Below, piece after piece: positions 34,686 through 46,435 of a stretch of 64,000 bases of DNA. This DNA comes from Zhengitettix transpicula. Its lineage: Eukaryota > Arthropoda > Insecta > Orthoptera > Tetrigidae. Position numbers and translations under genes: made by a program. The notes under the pieces were generated by a model. That model made no database searches. It worked only from the letters and a program-made list of their open reading frames with translations, and was not told the origin of the DNA. The DNA lies in the NCBI GenBank assembly GCA_037074705.1, contig CM073593.1, forward strand, positions 14,265,001 to 14,329,000. Reading direction: 5' to 3'. Within the stretch, counting starts at the first letter, position 1. Each line of letters begins with the position of its first letter.

Positions 34686-34966
34686 AGTCAGAAAAATGTT
34701 ACTATCAAATTTAAAACATAATATATATATTTTTTAAACAATGTTTCATCCCTGATTGGGACCTTTTCAGGAGTAGTTACAATTAAATTCAGTTATCTAA
34801 AGAATTTAAAAAAATTGAATTAAATATTATCATGTATGAAAGACTTTGTTTTCTTCAAATTTTTTAGATATTTTAATTTAATTGTACACCTGAAGAACGT
34901 CCCAATCAGACATGAAACGTGCTTTTTAAAAATATTATGTTTTTAATTTGATAAAAAAATCTCTCT
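34686..34966. mobile_element. Foldback element with Penelope-style hammerhead-like motif in both arms
   Basis: The left arm (34686-34800) and right arm (34855-34966) are inverse copies: 'tatcaaatttaaaacataat' pairs with 'attatgtttttaatttgata'. Next come 'ccctgattgggacc' against 'cgtcccaatcag' and 'aattaaattcag' against 'tttaatttaatt'. Each arm holds the motif: the right arm on the plus strand (34886-34924) has ACAC, CTGAAGA and a GTCCC stem, loop AATCA, then a decayed return stem and GAAACGT. The left arm on the minus strand (34775-34740) has CTGAAAA, GGTCCC, AATCA, GGGAT and GAAAC. It is noncoding; the arms diverge by perhaps 15%, so it is an old copy. Confidence 0.7.
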
Positions 34967-35524
34967 AATATGCCGATGTTTTAAACACACATGATTCAGA
35001 TAGGTCAAAGCACACATTTTAATATTTCCCATAAACATAGACAAATATAGTTATATTTTTTTTATAATATAGAATATTAATATCATAAAGTCACATTTTA
35101 ACCCTTTTTTATGATGTTAGAGTAATGTCCAATTGCCTTCGGCAATTTATCAAGGATTTGTTGTTAGACTTATATCTAAATATTCAATAAGAAAATACAA
35201 AAAAAAAACAATTTATTTTTAATCGACTAATGAAACCGTGTAATTGAGCTTTTAATGTGACATTGGTCTAAAAAATGTACATATATATTTTAATTCCATT
35301 TTTAATACTAATTATCCCTAATTATCTAGTTTTATTGAACAATTTGGTAATTACTGAAGTCCAGTTTCTCTGCAAGGTCTATGGGATATATAGTAATACA
35401 ATAAATGCTTCAACATTAGTGTTAAGAATTTCTGTTATATTTTATTTGTACTCGTTCAGATAATAATCTACCTTTACATATATGACAGGAGTTGTCTGAC
35501 ACAGAATTTATTTAGCTTAAATTG

Positions 35525-35930
35525 ATGTCCCCCCCCCCCCCAATCAGAAGTCTCTCTTGTCACAGAATCAAGAAAGACTGCGGAACGTCCGACCAAATCT
35601 GACACCGGATCGATTTGTTATTGGATTAAAGAAAACATGAAATTGGATTGGAGGGAGAGCAGGGTAATCCGTTCCGGCGGGGGTAATTTGGCTTTTAAGG
35701 ACACCGTCGTGGAATTCTGGCAGTGCGACACGTGCTCTCGTAGGGAGAAGCCCCCCTGCCCCTGGCCGCTGATTGGTCGAGGCCTCGTGCAAGGGAGCGT
35801 CGTGGAGGGGGAAGCGTCATGGCTAGTTCTTCCAGTTGTGTTTCGACCTTCGTCGGTGCTGTAGCTGAGCAGCTGCTGTGCTCTCCGCAAAAGTCTCCAC
35901 TCTACGGGATCTTACGCCCGACTCCCGATA
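35525..35930. other. GC-rich island after a C-run
   Basis: A poly-C run at about 35528-35541 is followed by a CpG-richer block with 'ggattaaag' and 'gggtaatccg' (Otx/Bicoid-type words) and 'gctgattgg' (CCAAT-type). Frames on both strands (35568-35890) have no family resemblance. Confidence 0.3.
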
Positions 35931-35934
35931 ATGT

Positions 35935-37135
35935 GCGCAAGTTAACACCTATCCGTGTGACGAAACACTAATCGTAGGAAGTGTTGAAAAACTCTCTACG
36001 ATTTCCCGAGGAAGCCTGTGGTTTATAACAAATTGATAGTGATCGTTTCGTGGAGTTCGATATCTGTGGTGACAGGTGAAAGAAATGAGTGCATCACGGT
36101 ATGGAGAATTTTGATAGTACAACGCAGCTCGCAATGGAGATGATATGCCAAGGTAACTTTTACTTGCATCAGCTGATAGTTTATTCGCTGTATTGTGGAT
36201 GTCTTTTATCAAAATGATAATATAAACTTCGTTTTCAGAGCAGGAATGTTCGTAATGATGAATGATAAATTTATTAAATGAAACTTGAAATAAACAGACA
36301 CGAACTTCAATTCAAACTGCATGAAAAATTTGTGGAAGCGGAGAAAATGACGGCTGTAAAAATAAAACGATCATCACGTCACGTACGAGTCCTAAATATT
36401 AAAATTTCATTCGAAATCATGAACGGTGGTGTATGAATTGATTAAATGCAACAATGAAGATTCACAGCGGTGCGTTGCGTATCGCCGGAAATGGTCCAAA
36501 AAAATACGCACAGATCCTCTAGAATTTAGGATTATTTTTTATATTAAATAAACGTTGTGATTAGGAACAAATAAACGAAATAAGTGATAGATTTTCGCAT
36601 TTCATTTACTCCTGAAATTCCTTGTTACATTTATGTCGGTACACATTTTCAACACGCGTTAGGTTGTGACGTCATGAAATTCTGAAACTTTAAGTGCTTA
36701 TAATTCCTAAACTAAGAGAGAGCAGAGGCAAAAGTCTTTCAAACGGGGTCTTAGAATTTCGTATAGTATCTAGAAAACACGCGAAATTTTTTTTCCCAAG
36801 AAGTTCCAGACAGTAAAGATTAGCCCACGCGTTATTCACCTAGAAAATTGTTACGATGAACTCATCTATGCGAAACACATAAAATTATATATGGAGGGGG
36901 ATTTTTGATTTGGATTCTATATATAAACCAAAAAAGAAACGCGAAACTATGGGCGTGTTTACAGACGTTTTTTTTTACAGATAAAACGTAGTTTTCTTCT
37001 GAGGAGAATGAATTATTTCACGAGTGTGGTGTCGAAAATGGAATTTATAAAATTCATAACATCATTTCAATTAAACATTAGTATTGAGACGTATAAATGT
37101 GCAACGTTACGGGCATTTATTCAGTTTATTTCCGA
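35935..37135. other. Unassigned DNA
   Basis: Mixed to AT-rich DNA in which I recognised nothing. Confidence 0.45.
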
Positions 37136-37139
37136 GTTG

Positions 37140-37625
37140 ATTGTGTCTGGTTCCCAGGGACGTTCGCCTGTCCTATAATTCGAGCGACCATCTTAGTGCA
37201 GCTCCAATTGCGAGCTCGTTGGGCTCGCTGATGACATAAAGGCCACCGACCGGAGAGCGCATCTCGCAGCGCAGCATCCGGCCGGAGCTCACTTTGATCT
37301 GGAGAACAATCGTGTTTGAGATTTTAATTAGGATGAATTTCTCGATAGAAGCGCTAATTGCTCGGATATCCGGAGGTGGTGCTCCCGCTCTTTGACCTAA
37401 GCCAACCCGGCGCCCATGCGGCAATAATAAATTGTTGTCGTGTGCAGCTTTGCGACGCGACGTGGGGGCTGTTTTTAATATTGCAGTGAGCCAGCCACCG
37501 GGTCTGGCGTGTCCGTACGCAGCTGGGCAAGGCACACACACTCAGGCTGAAGCTGAGGGTGATACGGTGATGCATTTTAGTCTGGCCTGACAGCTGCTAC
37601 ATTTTCCCCAATTCGCGGCGCATCA
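37140..37625. other. GC-rich island, candidate conserved noncoding element
   Basis: CpG-rich sequence encloses a core with repeated homeodomain-type words: 'ttttaattaggatg' (37322-37335), 'gcgctaattgctc' (37350-37362) and 'ggcaataataaattgttg'. An E-box CAGCTG lies at about 37591. The 122-codon minus frame (37173-37541) has low-complexity Ala/Arg/Pro content and matches no family I know, so a noncoding role is preferred. Confidence 0.35.
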
Positions 37626-37687
37626 GTTTGTCCTGCCGTCAGTTTCGAAATTTGAAATTTTTTCCCGAGAAGTTTCTTTCTTGGTCT

Positions 37688-37760
37688 TAATACCACAGGT
37701 GCAGTAGATAACACGGATAACTGCAGAGTTGAAGATTCCAAGTTCAAATCCTGGAAAAGT
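37688..37760 (+). repeat. tRNA-like relic or SINE head
   Basis: 'caggtgcagtagataac' (box A-like) is followed by 'ggataactgcagagttgaag' and 'caagttcaaatcctgg' (box B-like, about 37740-37755) at tRNA spacing. The acceptor stem does not pair well, so it is not called a tRNA gene. Confidence 0.4.
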
Positions 37761-37959
37761 AGACCTTAAAATAAAATTTTGGAAAGCAATTATTATTTTT
37801 TAATCAACATTTCACAGTTATATCACTTCACTGACGACAATTTAAAGTACTGCGTTATTAAATTAGGTCGCGATTAATTTAGAAAAAATAAAACTGGATA
37901 TGAAATAAATAATATAATGGTTAAACAATCAGAAGAGGTTACCTAACTGAATGTAATTA

Positions 37960-38020
37960 GAAAAATATAACACTACGTTTCGTCCGTAATTTGGCACTTA
38001 ATCGGGTGAACAATAAAAAA
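37960..38020 (-). repeat. Hammerhead-like motif, second family
   Basis: Minus strand 38008 to 37971 reads: CAC; CCGATTA; AGTGCC; loop AAATTAC; GGAC; GAAAC; GTA; GTG. Closing CAC/GTG and GTCC/GGAC-type stems are present. The core differs from the canonical CTGANGA at two positions. Confidence 0.45.
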
Positions 38021-38204
38021 ATGAGTCATCTTCAAAGATCTGGAAAGATACTGAAATACGACAAAAACATCTTTAAGCACGTGTTGAAAAAAATTTCTTC
38101 CTGAAATTATATGGAACAAATTCATACATACTACTTGATTTCAAACGTTTTATTTTTACGACTGTTTAATAAGAAAATGACCAGTTCCAGGCATTTTATC
38201 TAAA

Positions 38205-38400
38205 TAACTTTAAAAAAACGTCTCGGTACGTTTTTATACCTTCTTTAGGTCTTTGCTAATTATCACAAAAAATATAAATATAGTGTCAAATAGCTTTCAA
38301 AATTTAGTGATAATGTGAAAAGACCTGAAAAAGTGCAAAATCGTAAATTTTAAATATGGTGTCAAAGACCAGAAGAAGGTACAGAAGTGTTGTCATCAGC
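38205..38400. repeat. Foldback element with a related motif
   Basis: 'ggtacgtttttatacc' and 'ttctttaggtctttg' (38225-38256) are mirrored by 'caaagaccagaagaaggtac' (38362-38381). On the minus strand the left arm gives CTAAAGA, then a GGTA/TACC stem and GAGACGT (38249 to 38218), a damaged form of the same layout. Confidence 0.5.
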
Positions 38401-41400
38401 TGCATCATATATTACTCGATTGTATACACTCCGAAGCTTTCGAATAATCAGGCTACAAAAATTTGTTTGATATTATATCAAACAATTTAGAATAAATTTA
38501 AGAAACATGATTTTAAAAATTGAATCCACATTCAGGAAAGTAGAGCTTTTAGAGATCTATATTTAAATATTAACGTCCCATTTCCTCAAATAAAAGCAAA
38601 ATGTTGGCTTAATTTATCGAATTATATTAGTTTTATCCACAGAATATATTTTGAGGAAAGATGCCCCTATATTTTTGGTTACAAAGGAATTAAAATCCTA
38701 TTCATCCTCTTCGTAGAGATTCCTTTCTTCATGTCATTTGTAAACGGAACGGAATATCCACAAATATTTGTTAGCACGAAACATTTTAAAATTCTTTATT
38801 ATTCACAAGCAACAAGTGATGACGTATCGTGTATCTGTAAATAATAATCGAAGCAACTAGTTTCTAGTCATCCGTTTGTATATTTTCATAAACACTCTTA
38901 CCAGAATTATAAAATTCTGACGAATTATAGAGTAAATGTCAGGTGAATACACTTTAGCCCCTCGATATGCCAATCCAAAGGATTTTTTTTTCACACTCTA
39001 GCCAAAAGGTACTATCACTGTATTACAAGCGTATGACTGAAAAACTACTTTTTAGCTAAATTTATTATTGATTTCAGTCAATGTACGTCAAGTATAAAGT
39101 AGTCGTCGTTCATTTCATCACATTTGAACATAAAAATTTTGATATAATATATGTACATGTTTAATTGTGATAAATAACCTTAAAACGCGCATGAGTAATA
39201 GAGTTTGTTTTACAAAATATTCATTTTCTGGATCGTAGAATCACTGTCATAAAATTAATTAATTGCTGTACGAGTTACCTTGAAATATACGTAGTAATTT
39301 ATGTTACGATTCGTGTGTCTCCTGTCATGTTAGACTTCCCTGCGTTTCATAAATACCTGTCCGTTGCGTTATGAAACACTTCGATATATTCGATTTTTCT
39401 CTTGCGGAAAACCTATATTTAAGTGATGCCTGTTTCTTAATTTGAGAAACTATTTAACGTTTTTTTGTGTTATTGGATAATGTTTCATTGGAGTTTGTCA
39501 GTTTTGCCACATAATGATTCATTATTAATAAATAACATTTTTCTGCCTAATTGTGCATTAAATGTGAATCATTTCTAAATCCATGATTATTTGCAATACG
39601 GAACCGTGAATTTATTTCTAATGCTATTAATTCGGACAAATATTGGAATTTGAAGTTTGGGACAGATTTCCTGTATATATATATAACGTGGTTCTGGCTC
39701 CAGCCCCTCATCTGCTTAATACTGCAGCAGGGACAGAGTTTATGATGAGTGCAGTTCCTTGTAACGTGTCTCTCAATGGAGTATAAAACGAATACTTAAT
39801 TTGTTAATTGCCGCAACGTAACAGATTGATGGCAGTGAGGTCTGAGTAGATGAATCCTTCCTGTAACGCCAACCTCTGGGAACCTAAATGGGAAAGGAAA
39901 TACGTCCATATGGGCACTGCCCATGGCAACTTCCTGATTCACTAGCCTTTCTGTTTCAATCAGCGCTACGTCAGGCTCGTTTGTAGGATATACTTTTAAT
40001 GTTTGTTCCACACGTCATCCGTTCATAATATGTTTTCCTTCACGATCAATAATGTGGGGGGGTATCCTGCTTTTTAATCAGTGCAACGGCGATCAATATG
40101 AACCTAACGAAAGATAAATTAGTTTCCCTGATACATTTATTTCACTTTGCATTAGTTTACGATTTAATACAATAAACACTGTCTGGAGTAGATGGCGAAA
40201 TAAACATACATATGCAGGATTAAAATAAATAAATAAATCATTGGTCACGTAGTGAAACCAACAGGAGCACGCTTTGCTGGAATTCACTAAAATTGAGCAT
40301 TCAAAATACGGAATTTCTGAAAGTAACCAGTTAGTAACCAGGACAGTGATACATACCATAAACTTCCGAAAAGCTAAAACCAAAATTTATATTCTGCTCG
40401 GGTTTTCTACTAACGAGAAAGTTGATAAAAGCAACTAAGTAGCTGGATGCGTAAATTCAACGTTAAAATTAACAGATAGAATTTTTTATATCTTTCAACT
40501 GATTTATTAAAGGATCCTAGGACAATTAACAGACAATCTTAATATATTTATTTCAATCCTCATTGTGAACCCTCATAAATATAAAATAACGAAGATCGTA
40601 ACATCAGGTCAATACAAAATTATAGGTTACAAGCGAAGAACAGGTTAAAAAATGTGCTTGTAAGAACTAGTAAAATTTACTCATGGCGTCAATAAATAGA
40701 TTTAAAGATTAATTACATTACAGAGGTCTACGTTTGGACTGAAAAATGTTCTGTCATTTTATTTAAAAAATGATTATTGGCAATGCTTAAATTACTAATA
40801 TTAACGGCTTTGTTTATAAAAAAAATAATGTTCCATTGACGTACTTTTCATTGTATCTCATGCAAACCATTTCAATCGAGAGAACTCAGCTCTACCTGAA
40901 AAAATTAAAATGCATTTCAATATTTTATTAACTAACCTCACAATTTCGCTCTTAAGTCTAATCATGTTTCGTTGAACAATAGCTTTGGTTTGGCACCTCA
41001 TACTTATTTTCAAAGTAGCCTCGGAGTCGCTAGGATTCCCGTTCTTTGTGACATTAGTGATTCCCGAGCCGTTGTCTCAATATCCGGTGAATCGTCGCAA
41101 TCTGCATGCTGATTGTTCATGGCGGGTGGATACGTCACTCATGCAGCTGCGACCGTTTCACCATTCGCCTTTACTTACGAGATTGCTTGTGAGATATGAA
41201 GCGAACAAAGCTCTATCGAAGTTCAGTTCCAGGGACACGTGGTTGGGCAACGAGATCTTCATATAGAGGCTGGTTTAGAAATCTTAGTCCGCACTACATT
41301 CTATTCCATACTGGACTGTAATGTCTCCTCATCCTTAATCGGCCAAACTGTGGAAATAGAAACGGGTATTTAACGGAATTCCCATCCTCTGTAAACGTAT

Positions 41401-41855
41401 TGACGACGAATCTTTTGCCGTGTGCACATCTTCATTCCCGTCAGTCCAATCAGGGACAAATAAGGACTGTAGTAATATTCGCAAATTTTCGTTAAGAGGT
41501 ATGTGAACTTTTTACAGTAAATTTTATTTAGAAGGACCAAGGTTATCAAATAGTAATAGATCAATGTCTATGAAATACTCTTGAGTTTTATGATTTCTTT
41601 TTAATAATTATTACGTGTTTGTAACAAGTTCGCAGCGTTCACTAAACAGTTAAAACATTCAAATTTAATATAGAGTATATTATACTTTGTAGTACCTAAA
41701 ATTTATACATTTACTCTCATAATTATGAAAAATGCTTCTTTGGAGTTTACCCTATATGTAATTCAATTCTTCAGTAAATTGTGACTGAATTCAACTTTAG
41801 TGAAATTCAAAGTGTTAGATTTATTAACAGCCATTGAGTACTTCATAAAGATGTA
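38401..41855. other. AT-rich stretch, small GC-richer patch at 41010-41240
   Basis: No gene or repeat family was recognised. The frame at 40985-41266 falls in the GC-richer patch and has no domain. Confidence 0.45.
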
Positions 41856-41861
41856 ATGAGT

Positions 41862-41928
41862 AATATATATATATATATATATCCATTTGAGAATTCCTCA
41901 TTTTGATGAAGAAGACTGAAATAAGTTA

Positions 41929-41978
<50 letters not shown>

Positions 41979-42001
41979 GAAAACTAACTGATTTCACTCT
42001 T

Positions 42002-42044
<43 letters not shown>
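41862..42044. repeat. Three (TA)n tracts around a 25-bp palindrome
   Basis: TA tracts lie at 41862-41881, 41936-41976 and 42004-42044. The text between them pairs: 'aagaagactgaaataagtta' (41909-41928) with 'taactgatttcactcttctt' (41985-42004), with the middle TA tract as the loop. Confidence 0.85.
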
Positions 42045-42045
<1 letters not shown>

Positions 42046-42975
42046 CCGAATGTTTAACGAGTATTTGTCTGAATTATGCTCAAAAAATATGTATCTCTTA
42101 GTATTTTCGTGAAAAATTACTTTGATATAAAATGTAAGCTTTCAGTCGAAGATTTACGACTCATCGCCACTAACAGAACATTTTAGCTATACTTTCAAAA
42201 AAAAATTCTGTAAAACAGTACGCTTAAAATTATGAATGAATATGAAATATAAACAATTCAGACAAAAAAGTGATAATATAAATACCACACAAAGTTTCTG
42301 GGATCCTTGTCCCTGTCCTCAGGTGCGAAGAAGTGCCTAGAGAGACACAACTACACTTTTGAGTTTTGTCATCTGAAAAGTGCAGTTTTGTCGCTCTAGG
42401 CTCTTCTTTGCTCCTATCACTTTTTTTGTCTGAATTGGCTATCTTTCTTATTCAGTATTTTCAATCAGACGTAATTTTAAAATTATGAATGTTCATGATA
42501 AAAATTAACAAAATACCTCGAATGATTATTCTGCTCGAAATAAGAAACTTTAATGTCAATTGCCGTGATAAAAATGCGACGTTTAAATGTGAATATCTTC
42601 AGAAGAGTCTTTAGGAATCAAAACAAAATATTATCAGAGAAATATTCCGATTCGATTACGAATTTCAGTCAATAAACTATCTTTTCTACTTTCATTTTAG
42701 AATATCTTTTATTGATAAAGAAGGCCAAAAAAGTTGAAACTGACCGATTTATATCACGATAATTGAAAGTATTCTAAACATAGTTTTACAGTTTTTTTTA
42801 AAAAAAGAATAGCCTATATGTTCTGTTCTTTGCTATGAGTCATAAATCTTTGCCTGAAGGGTTACATTTTATGCAAATGTAATTTCTCACAAAAATACTT
42901 ATATTTATATATATGCGGAATAATAAGTTTTATTTTGAGAGCACAATTCAGACCAAAATACCCGTACAGTATTAG
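42043..42975. mobile_element. Long foldback element (arms about 170 bp) carrying a nested MITE
   Basis: The left arm (42043-42210) and right arm (42783-42970) are inverse: 'aaattactttgatataaaat', 'cgaagatttacgactcat' and 'aacagaacattttagc' on the left against 'atgttctgttctttgc', 'atgagtcataaatctttg' and 'cattttatgcaaatgtaatt' on the right. The pairing extends to 'gcacaattcagaccaaaata' (42941-42960). A separate insert with its own duplication lies between them (42224-42491). It is noncoding. Confidence 0.7.
42224..42491. mobile_element. MITE family A copy nested in a foldback, with 15-bp flanking direct repeats
   Basis: 'ttaaaattatgaatg' occurs at 42224-42238 and 42477-42491. Inside, the inverted ends 'aattcagacaaaaaagtgat' (42256-42275) and 'atcactttttttgtctgaatt' (42417-42436) enclose a palindromic core built on 'ttttgtca' and 'tgcagttttgtcg'. 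The same ends occur at 48476-48600 and 62038-62232. Confidence 0.7.
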
Positions 42976-43254
42976 GCTGGAAGATTTATATTAAGAGCAG
43001 CCTACATATGTCTTGTACGAATTCTATTTTAGAAGAACCAGTAATATAGAAGCAGTCAGTTGTATTAGTAACTCCACTTTAAATATTATTGCAAAAGTTT
43101 AATGCAAGAGAGCGTGACAACCCTCAGTCTATTGACGTAAATCAAAGCAGATTCCGTGTTTCTATTCTCTATATTAAGACTCTTTTCTTTCGGGGAGCGA
43201 CATGGCAGGATGTATAAGGTTATGAAATGCGCCGAACATATTTAGCGACAGCAT

Positions 43255-43485
43255 TCAAAGTTTTGCGGAGGAGTTATTTCAAAGCAAGCCAATCATTAAG
43301 GTTCGTTTGATTGATGATTTCCCTTTCGTGACGCAGAGCAATTTCGCGTTGACGTATTTTCCCCGGGATGTGTTTTTGCACATTCGCCTTTCCGCATTTG
43401 CTCGCGCTCAACAAATAGAAAGAAACGAGCATTTCTTCCAAATGTAGTCGTAATGTACTGGCAGCTTTCATGTTGGGAGTCCGGA
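43255..43485. other. Candidate conserved noncoding element
   Basis: A mixed-composition island with TGATTGATGAT (43308-43318, an Exd/Pbx-type word), 'aatcattaag' and 'gcatttgctcgcgc'. No coding frame of note. Confidence 0.3.
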
Positions 43486-44329
43486 ACTTCGTGTATGTAA
43501 ATGAGTTACATATGTCATTGCAAGAATGTGACTTAGGGGAGGAAAAATAAGAAATGGACTACGTAAGAAATGGCAATGTTAGAAGCTATATGAGGAATAG
43601 CGGCTTACCATGTGATGTTTTGTGAACTACATTATGAATATAATATATTCAAACGTTATTTCTAGACGGCTATTACTAAATCGTTCGCATTTTGAAATAA
43701 TGACACACTACATGAACGTTAACGTATTTAAATCAACACAAATTGTAACCTTTATTCTACATTTAGAAGACTAGTGATCAATAATTGCAGAACTTTGAGA
43801 ATTTAATCTGTATAAATATTGGAAGTTAAACTCGAAGAGAAACTGATTTATGCAACTGTACTATAATCGTCTACATAAGAATGAATAATTTCAATTCTTA
43901 CAATTTACAAATTGCCTTCTTGAATATAAAATGTTGTTTTGTAGTTACAGGTCTTATACATATCAAAACAATTATTCTGAAAAGTGTTTTATGTAAACCA
44001 TGGTGATAGATTTAAGGAGTGATATAATAGCTTGTGAAGCTCAATACAGAGAACGTAAGTTTATAAATAAAAATAAATACCAGAGTACGTGCAGACTTTG
44101 TTGGAAATATAAATATCTGAAGAACTAGAGAAAGTTAGCGCGTACTGTGGTATTTATTTTAACTTCTTTTTTTTTTTGGGGGGGGGGGGCATTTCAGTAT
44201 TTAAGTGTTCATTTTAAACTAATACAGATAGAATAATGTAAGTTAGAAATGTGTCTTGATAATGGCCAGGACAAGGCGTTTTGATATTTTACTCATCCAC
44301 CAACCTTTATTACTAAGAAAAATAGACGA

Positions 44330-44440
44330 CTCTTGTGTTTTTTTAATTTTTTTAACACTTGGAAAAAGGAACAAGGTTTCCAGAAACTTTGTGTGGTGTT
44401 TATATCATCACTTCTTTAGTCTGTATTTGACTATTTGTCT
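44330..44440 (+). repeat. MITE family A, right part
   Basis: 'ggaacaaggtttccagaaac', 'tttgtgtggtgtttatatca', 'tcacttctttagtctgtatt' and 'gactatttgtcttatt' match the right arm of the family. The run of T then G at 44166-44190 upstream is not part of it. Confidence 0.65.
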
Positions 44441-44589
44441 TATTCACCATTATTCTTTTCTTTAAATACATCTTCATGAGTAATAACTCCTATTTTTTCT
44501 CTTTTATTTTTCAAGACATTGAAATGAAATTTACACAGCATAAACCCACAACATTAATGATTGAATTTTAACTTTTTAATAGTCTCCAT

Positions 44590-45015
44590 CATTTTCCATA
44601 GTTTTTGTTCACCTTTGAACAAGGGCATCGCGGTGGAGTCACTGCAGTAACCGGCCTACCGCTTCGCTTTTCATCAGTCAACGATGTTATCCCTTCAGCT
44701 TTGTTACATCGACGAATCCATTCTTACATCCACTGTTTCGTCACCACACATAATTTTCAACCTTTCATGAATGCGAACGGGCGTTTCACCTTCCGCATTT
44801 AGGAATTCAATCAATTGAAGCTTTTTAATACGAACGTCAATGTCAGTCATTTGGCAAGAGAGTGCAGTGCTGCCACCAGTTGACTTAGGAAGTAGTTACA
44901 GCAGTGGATTGGAGAATAATGTTTTAGGAATCGAACCAAATTCAAAATTATCACATAATTAACTTATTTAAGGAGAGAGAAAAGGGGACATTACTTATTG
45001 AACCACCCTCGTATT
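44590..45015 (-). pseudogene. mariner-type transposase remnant, N-terminal part, with 5' terminal repeat
   Basis: On the minus strand the start codon is at 44850. The reading is MTDIDVRIKKLQLIEFLNAE, then GETPVRIHERLKIMCGDETV, the typical first DNA-binding helix-turn-helix of a mariner-family transposase. After a frameshift it continues EWIRRCNKAEGITSLTDEK and RSGRPVTAVTP (to about 44625), the linker before the catalytic domain. The catalytic D..D34D part is absent. The upstream end at 44985-45015 (minus: 'gagggtggttcaataagtaa') is a plausible terminal inverted repeat, so the 5' end is preserved and the 3' end deleted. At least one frameshift and a premature stop near 44723 make it non-functional. 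Confidence 0.8.
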
Positions 45016-45239
45016 TTAGTTACCAAGTCTTCAACCCCATAATTTCACATTCGTAATAATCGTTTCTCGTCTGCTCCAATGACATAATTTCTTCTAATAT
45101 ATTGTATAGAAAATTGTATTATTGTTTGTTAAAATGCGGCTCATTGGTTTTGCAAGACTCTTGTAATTTCTGCTCTTCAGCTTTAGACTTCTATTTTATA
45201 AACTCCTTAGCTCTTCACTATAGTTAGGCACGACCATAC

Positions 45240-45800
45240 AATAGAGGCTTGGTATGATAATTATGCTGACGATGTCCGTCCCCCAGACGTCGGAAGCGCG
45301 GCGCGGCTTTGCTAATTCCGGGATTCTGCAGCCTAGTACTGGACCAATGCAAATAATGAGGCAGGCCAGACTCAGACTTGCGGGCCAAAATCTTGCGGGC
45401 GCCTACCATAGAGGGAGATTACGTCCCACGTCCGGAAGGGAGATGCAACCAGATAAATTCTAGACACGTCCGAAATAAATTCTTTGCCTCGCCAAGCAGT
45501 TATCGCAATTCATTAAGTGGCGCGGCCGTGTTTGACAATAATCAGCAGCATTTATGCATTGTCACGCCTTCGCCAATATGTCGCCTCTGGTTACGGTTAA
45601 CTTGTGCCGCTTCCAGCGCACGTGATTCACATATCGGCCGTTTGGTGCTGCAATGTATCCAGCCCATTTGTATGAGTTACACGCCGTTGCTGCTTGCCCT
45701 GTTGGCTCCATGAATAAGTGACGTCATCAAGAGTGGTACCGTGCAGGGCTGTCCAATGGTCGGCGACAAGCGTGGCTGTCGATCAATTTCTCCTGTGCCA
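45240..45800. other. GC-rich island, candidate conserved noncoding element
   Basis: Contains ATGCAAAT (45347-45354, a POU octamer), 'gctaattcc', 'attaagtggcg' (NK-type) and 'gacaataatcag'. Frames on both strands (45224-45713) lack family resemblance. Confidence 0.35.
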
Positions 45801-45804
45801 AAGT

Positions 45805-46430
45805 AGAACCTATGCAATACGGCAATTTCCCGGCACTATTTTACACGTTTCAGGACGTCGGAGCGTTTAATGATACAATACAATTGAGAAAAATATTTTT
45901 ACTACATCTGCTGTGAAAGGAAATAACTATAGTACATTTTTCCGCCCAAGAATAATGTTTGCACAAAGAAATAAACATGCTGCAAATATAGTGCACTAGA
46001 ATAACCAATTTAGCAAATGAATATCAAACGCTAAAAAAAATATCCTTTATAATAATCCTGGATTTATCATCTCCGCGTCTTTTAAACAAACTTCAAGCAA
46101 GCATTAACAAATTTTCCAAACTATTTTACACATGATCTCTTTGCTCTTATAATATTGTACCGACTTATGAACAATACTGCATTGAATGTAGAAACCAAAG
46201 AATTAACTCGTTTACTTTTTAACAAGTGCTAGTAAACCGTAACGTTCTGATTGAAATATTAATGTCCTTTCGCATAAAACTTTGAAAAGGATGACAAATT
46301 TCGACAAGAAAACGTCGTTTGGTTTTAGTTGTTTCTCCGTATGAATTTTTTCATTAAGATTTATAACCTCTCGTTATCCATTAAAATAATGTGACTTTTT
46401 TAAATTTAATGTAAAAAACACCTGCCTATT
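45805..46430. other. AT-rich stretch, nothing recognised
   Basis: No gene, RNA gene or repeat family was seen. Confidence 0.5.
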
Positions 46431-46435
46431 CATCA

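Noticed and set aside
37173..37541. 122-codon minus-strand open frame
   Set aside because: GC-rich composition explains the open frame. It is Ala/Arg/Pro-rich without a domain, splice partner or start context.
44166..44190. T-then-G run as a retroposon tail
   Set aside because: No retroposon body follows on either side, so it remains a simple run.
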